Assembly (NCBI GenBank): GCA_033675265.1
Contig: JAUJYZ010000128.1
Span: forward strand, 62,001-126,000
DNA: 64,000 nucleotides
Source: Actinostola sp. cb2023
Taxonomy: Eukaryota > Cnidaria > Anthozoa > Actiniaria > Actinostolidae
Reading direction: 5' to 3'
Within the stretch, counting starts at the first letter, position 1, and each line of letters starts with the position of its first letter. The notes beneath the pieces are model-generated. The model did no database searches and was not told the DNA's origin. It was given only the letters and a program-made list of their open reading frames with translations. Made by a program: the position numbers and the translations under genes. Below are positions 61,708 to 64,000 of the stretch, in pieces.

Positions 61708-62698
61708 GAAGGGGTGCCCATGAAAACTGCGTATGTGACTATTTTGATGATTTTCAAAATGTTATGCAATTGCTTCAAAAATACACCTACTGGCTTCTAA
61801 ATACCTATATAAAAATGGTTTGGTGTTTTTAGATCGATTACACTCGAATTTTGGCCACTACAGTATATTTCATTTAAGTTGTCTCGTGGCGTGGCTATCG
61901 GTTCTGGAAGTGCTTCGCAGAACTAGGCCACTTTGCCACAATTTAAACTCTTTTATTGACATGTTTTCACCACAGAAGCCCCTAGAACAGCATCATTAAG
62001 CTTGACTGTGGTGGTAGAGGCCATTCTCCTGGAAGAAATCAGGGGTGAGGTGCAATTTCACGATGAAACTGAATCTGCAAACACGGCGTCAGATTTGCAA
62101 AATGGCGGATTCAGCTGAGTGAGAGTTGTTGTCTCTGGTCGTTCTGTGGTGGATTCGAGGACCTACTAAGGCAGTTTTGGCGACTTTCGACTTGTAAAGA
62201 ATGCAACCGGTGCATTAGTTTGCCTGTAGGCCCAGGTGATAAAAGACTTTATAAAATATCTCTAAAGCATGGAGGTAGTGAATGTCGCTGACAAAAAGGT
62301 TCATGATATCCCAGAATGCAGTTCGGTCGTGCGTTCGGAAACAACAGGGATCCTGAAATAGTCGAATTAAATGAAGAGACAGGGAAAAATCCCCAAATAT
62401 ATCAAGAAGAGAGATGGAAGTTTGCTGAGCAAGTGGCGTTTTGTTTCACAATGATGTATTTTGGAAGAAAATCAAAGTCAAATGTCGCACATTGTTATGA
62501 CGTCAAAAACGCGCATTTTTGATTTCTATGAAAAACAAACTGCAAAACAAGCTCTTTTTCTAGTGTAATCGATCTAAAAATGACCAAATCATGTTGATAT
62601 AGGTATCAATAAGCCAGTAGTGTATTTTTGAAGCAATTGCATAACATTTTAAAAATCATCAAAATAGTCACATACGCAGTTTTCATGGGTACCCCTTC
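61708..62698. mobile_element. foldback element inserted in the Merlin gene
   Basis: Arms 61,708-61,852 and 62,561-62,698 start GAAGGGGTRCCCATGAAAAC and are mirror copies. The 4-bp target duplication is ATTT (61,704-61,707 and 62,699-62,702). The interior is a partial copy of the piggyBac-like repeat. Confidence 0.85.
61962..62535 (+). mobile_element. piggyBac-like repeat, copy C (partial, captured)
   Basis: Shares TTCACCACAGAAGCCCC, AACAGCATCATTAAGCTTGA and CAAGAAGAGAGATGGAAGTT with copies A and B, but lacks both termini and TTAA. It forms the core of the foldback at 61,708-62,698. Confidence 0.7.
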
Positions 62699-63654
62699 AT
62701 TTACAAACTCTTGTGAATGATTCACTGTTCTGAAGATGTAGCCATGTCTTTCCAAGTTGATATACGCTTTCCAGCAATCGGACACTATGATTGTTCCTGG
62801 CTTGATCCATTTCTGTATAATTGGTATTAAAGTATCCTCGTCCCGTCACTCCACTGTAACCATGAAGCACTTCCTACTGTCATCCTCTATTCCAGCTAAG
62901 ACCCACTGTCCTTCCACATGATGTCCGCGATGACATTTCCACTTTCCAAATTTGCTCTCGTCTATTTGCACTATTTTGTTTTCACCACCTAATTGTTCGC
63001 TATTTTCCAGCAATGTTACCTGACAAATTTCTCGACAAAAGCTGTCACAATCCACCGCAGTACTACTTCCAAGTCCAATCTCATGCTTTATTTGTGCTTG
63101 ATCTAGATCTTGGCACCACCAGTATGTGAACTTCATAACTTCCTCTAACGTCATTCGGCTGTTCTCGAACCAACTTCCCTCTCGTAATGAGACTTCTACC
63201 CTGTGCTTTTTCCCATTCTCTTGCCTTCTGCACTCCCATTTCCAACCATCAGATCTATCTTTGCATTCCACGAGGCTCATTTCTTCGCTACATCGGCGGC
63301 AATACTGTTGTTTCTTTAACAGCCCTTCGTCAATCAACCATTGCACCAGTTTCTGTTTATCAAACATGCATTTGAGCAAGTCATTATATCGCAATTTCTT
63401 GTGGCCATTTTCACGCCCGTGGCTACCGATAGTTCCGCCACATTGATTTGCTTGCTCCTTAGTCGACACTAACAGAGTCTGGCTACTACTGCTCCGTGTC
63501 AATGGCTTTTGCAGTCCTATACTAACTTGTACTGATTTGTCATTCATCTTGAAGAAATGGAAAACGCTCCGAGTGCTCTCACAGGGACTGCTAGAACAGG
63601 AGAGAAGTGTTAGGGGAAGTACAATTAATTACAATGATTAGACCCCATGCATCG

Positions 63655-64000
63655 ATCAATTTTCACATGCAATATGACGACGATTATTTACAGCATTTCA
63701 ATGTTTTCTGTAAATAATTTGCATTTTGCAGAATAACCAAGAAATATTTTCCATTAATTAGCCTTTCTAAATATTTCGTATCAAATTTTAGTTTCATTAC
63801 GTTCACTTTTATTGTACACCGTCGATTTTCACGTGCAATAATTTACAGCATTTGAATGGCTTTCTGTAAATAATTTGCATATCGCAGAAATGTTTACCAT
63901 GAATTAGCAAGAATATGAGAAAAAAAGAAATAATCCTTTCGAATTGAAAGATTTGTTTACGTTCACTTTTAATTGGACACCGTCGATTTTCACGTGCAAT
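63655..64000. repeat. satellite-like tandem repeat, ~161-166 bp
   Basis: TTTTCACGTGCAAT (first copy ACATGCAAT) recurs at 63,660, 63,826 and 63,987. The units share ATTTACAGCATTT.AATG.. and CTGTAAATAATTTGCAT. The array is cut by the window end. Confidence 0.7.

Larger units (their letters stand above)
61556..63547 (-). pseudogene. Merlin/ISXO2-type transposase, interrupted by an insertion
   Basis: Minus-strand gene. From ATG 63,547: a leader, a zinc ribbon (CRRCSEEM...ECKDRSDGWKWECRRQ), then the ISXO2/IS1595 nuclease domain (FTYWWCQDLDQAQIK, IVQIDESKFGKWKCHRG with the first Asp, EGQWVLAGIEDDSRKCF). A TGA lies at ~62,844; the frame continues with TIIVSDCWKAY (second Asp) to SQEFVN at ~62,703. 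There a 991-bp foldback interrupts it. After the insertion the gene continues at 61,703 with ANGDRTNKIEGHW (catalytic Glu) and SSYLAEFMWRY. Removing the insertion and one 4-bp duplication restores the frame at this point. Merlin enzymes move elements with 8-9-bp target duplications; no Merlin termini were identified here. Confidence 0.8.

Overview
The window reads as nuclear DNA of an invertebrate animal, most plausibly an early-branching or marine one such as a sponge or cnidarian. The evidence is spliced genes with GT-AG introns, AT-rich intergenic DNA, no bacterial operon structure, and a mix of BEL/Pao, PIF/Harbinger, Kolobok, Merlin, Crypton, Mutator-like, piggyBac-like and IS3EU-like mobile elements. 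The species cannot be fixed from the sequence. Little of the window looks like single-copy host sequence. Most of it is transposons, transposons inside transposons, and small foldback elements. Many coding regions carry isolated one-base indels, some of which may be uncorrected long-read errors.

Layout. 0.5-3.1 kb: a broken Mutator-like transposase. 3.4-5.5 kb: a broken Crypton-type tyrosine recombinase flanked by an inverted repeat. 5.8-8.5 kb: a 1.35-kb tandem duplication whose second copy holds an intact three-exon, 145-residue gene of unknown function. 9.0-10.0 kb: a piggyBac-like non-autonomous element, followed by the remains of a mobile-element ORF with a degenerate 2A-like motif. 11,256-15,052: a structurally complete PIF/Harbinger element (46-bp inverted termini, Myb-like and DDE genes both open), inserted 8 bp upstream of the start codon of a HIRAN-domain gene. 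16,686-22,733: a full-length, recent BEL/Pao retrotransposon with one frameshift.

15.1-41.7 kb holds two copies of a convergent gene pair: a small HIRAN-domain gene on the plus strand, then a large conserved protein of unknown function ('family X') on the minus strand. The last exon of the second family-X copy is split by a 10,210-bp DNA transposon (29,739-39,948) with ~0.4-kb inverted termini and a 6-bp target duplication. That transposon carries a multi-exon protein kinase gene facing an IS3EU/integrase-like transposase gene.

43.9-45.2 kb: a near-perfect foldback element. 45,475-61,209: a Kolobok element (TTAA duplication, THAP-type transposase) that also carries an intact P2X7-cytoplasmic-domain-like gene. 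A 10-kb Harbinger-like element sits inside it, and inside that is a 5.7-kb palindrome built of further palindromes and a minisatellite. 61.5-63.5 kb: a Merlin/ISXO2 transposase gene interrupted by a 991-bp foldback. 63.65 kb to the end: a satellite-like tandem repeat that runs off the window.

The most unusual systems are the kinase-bearing transposon, the twice-occurring HIRAN plus family-X pair, and the P2X7-like passenger of the Kolobok element.
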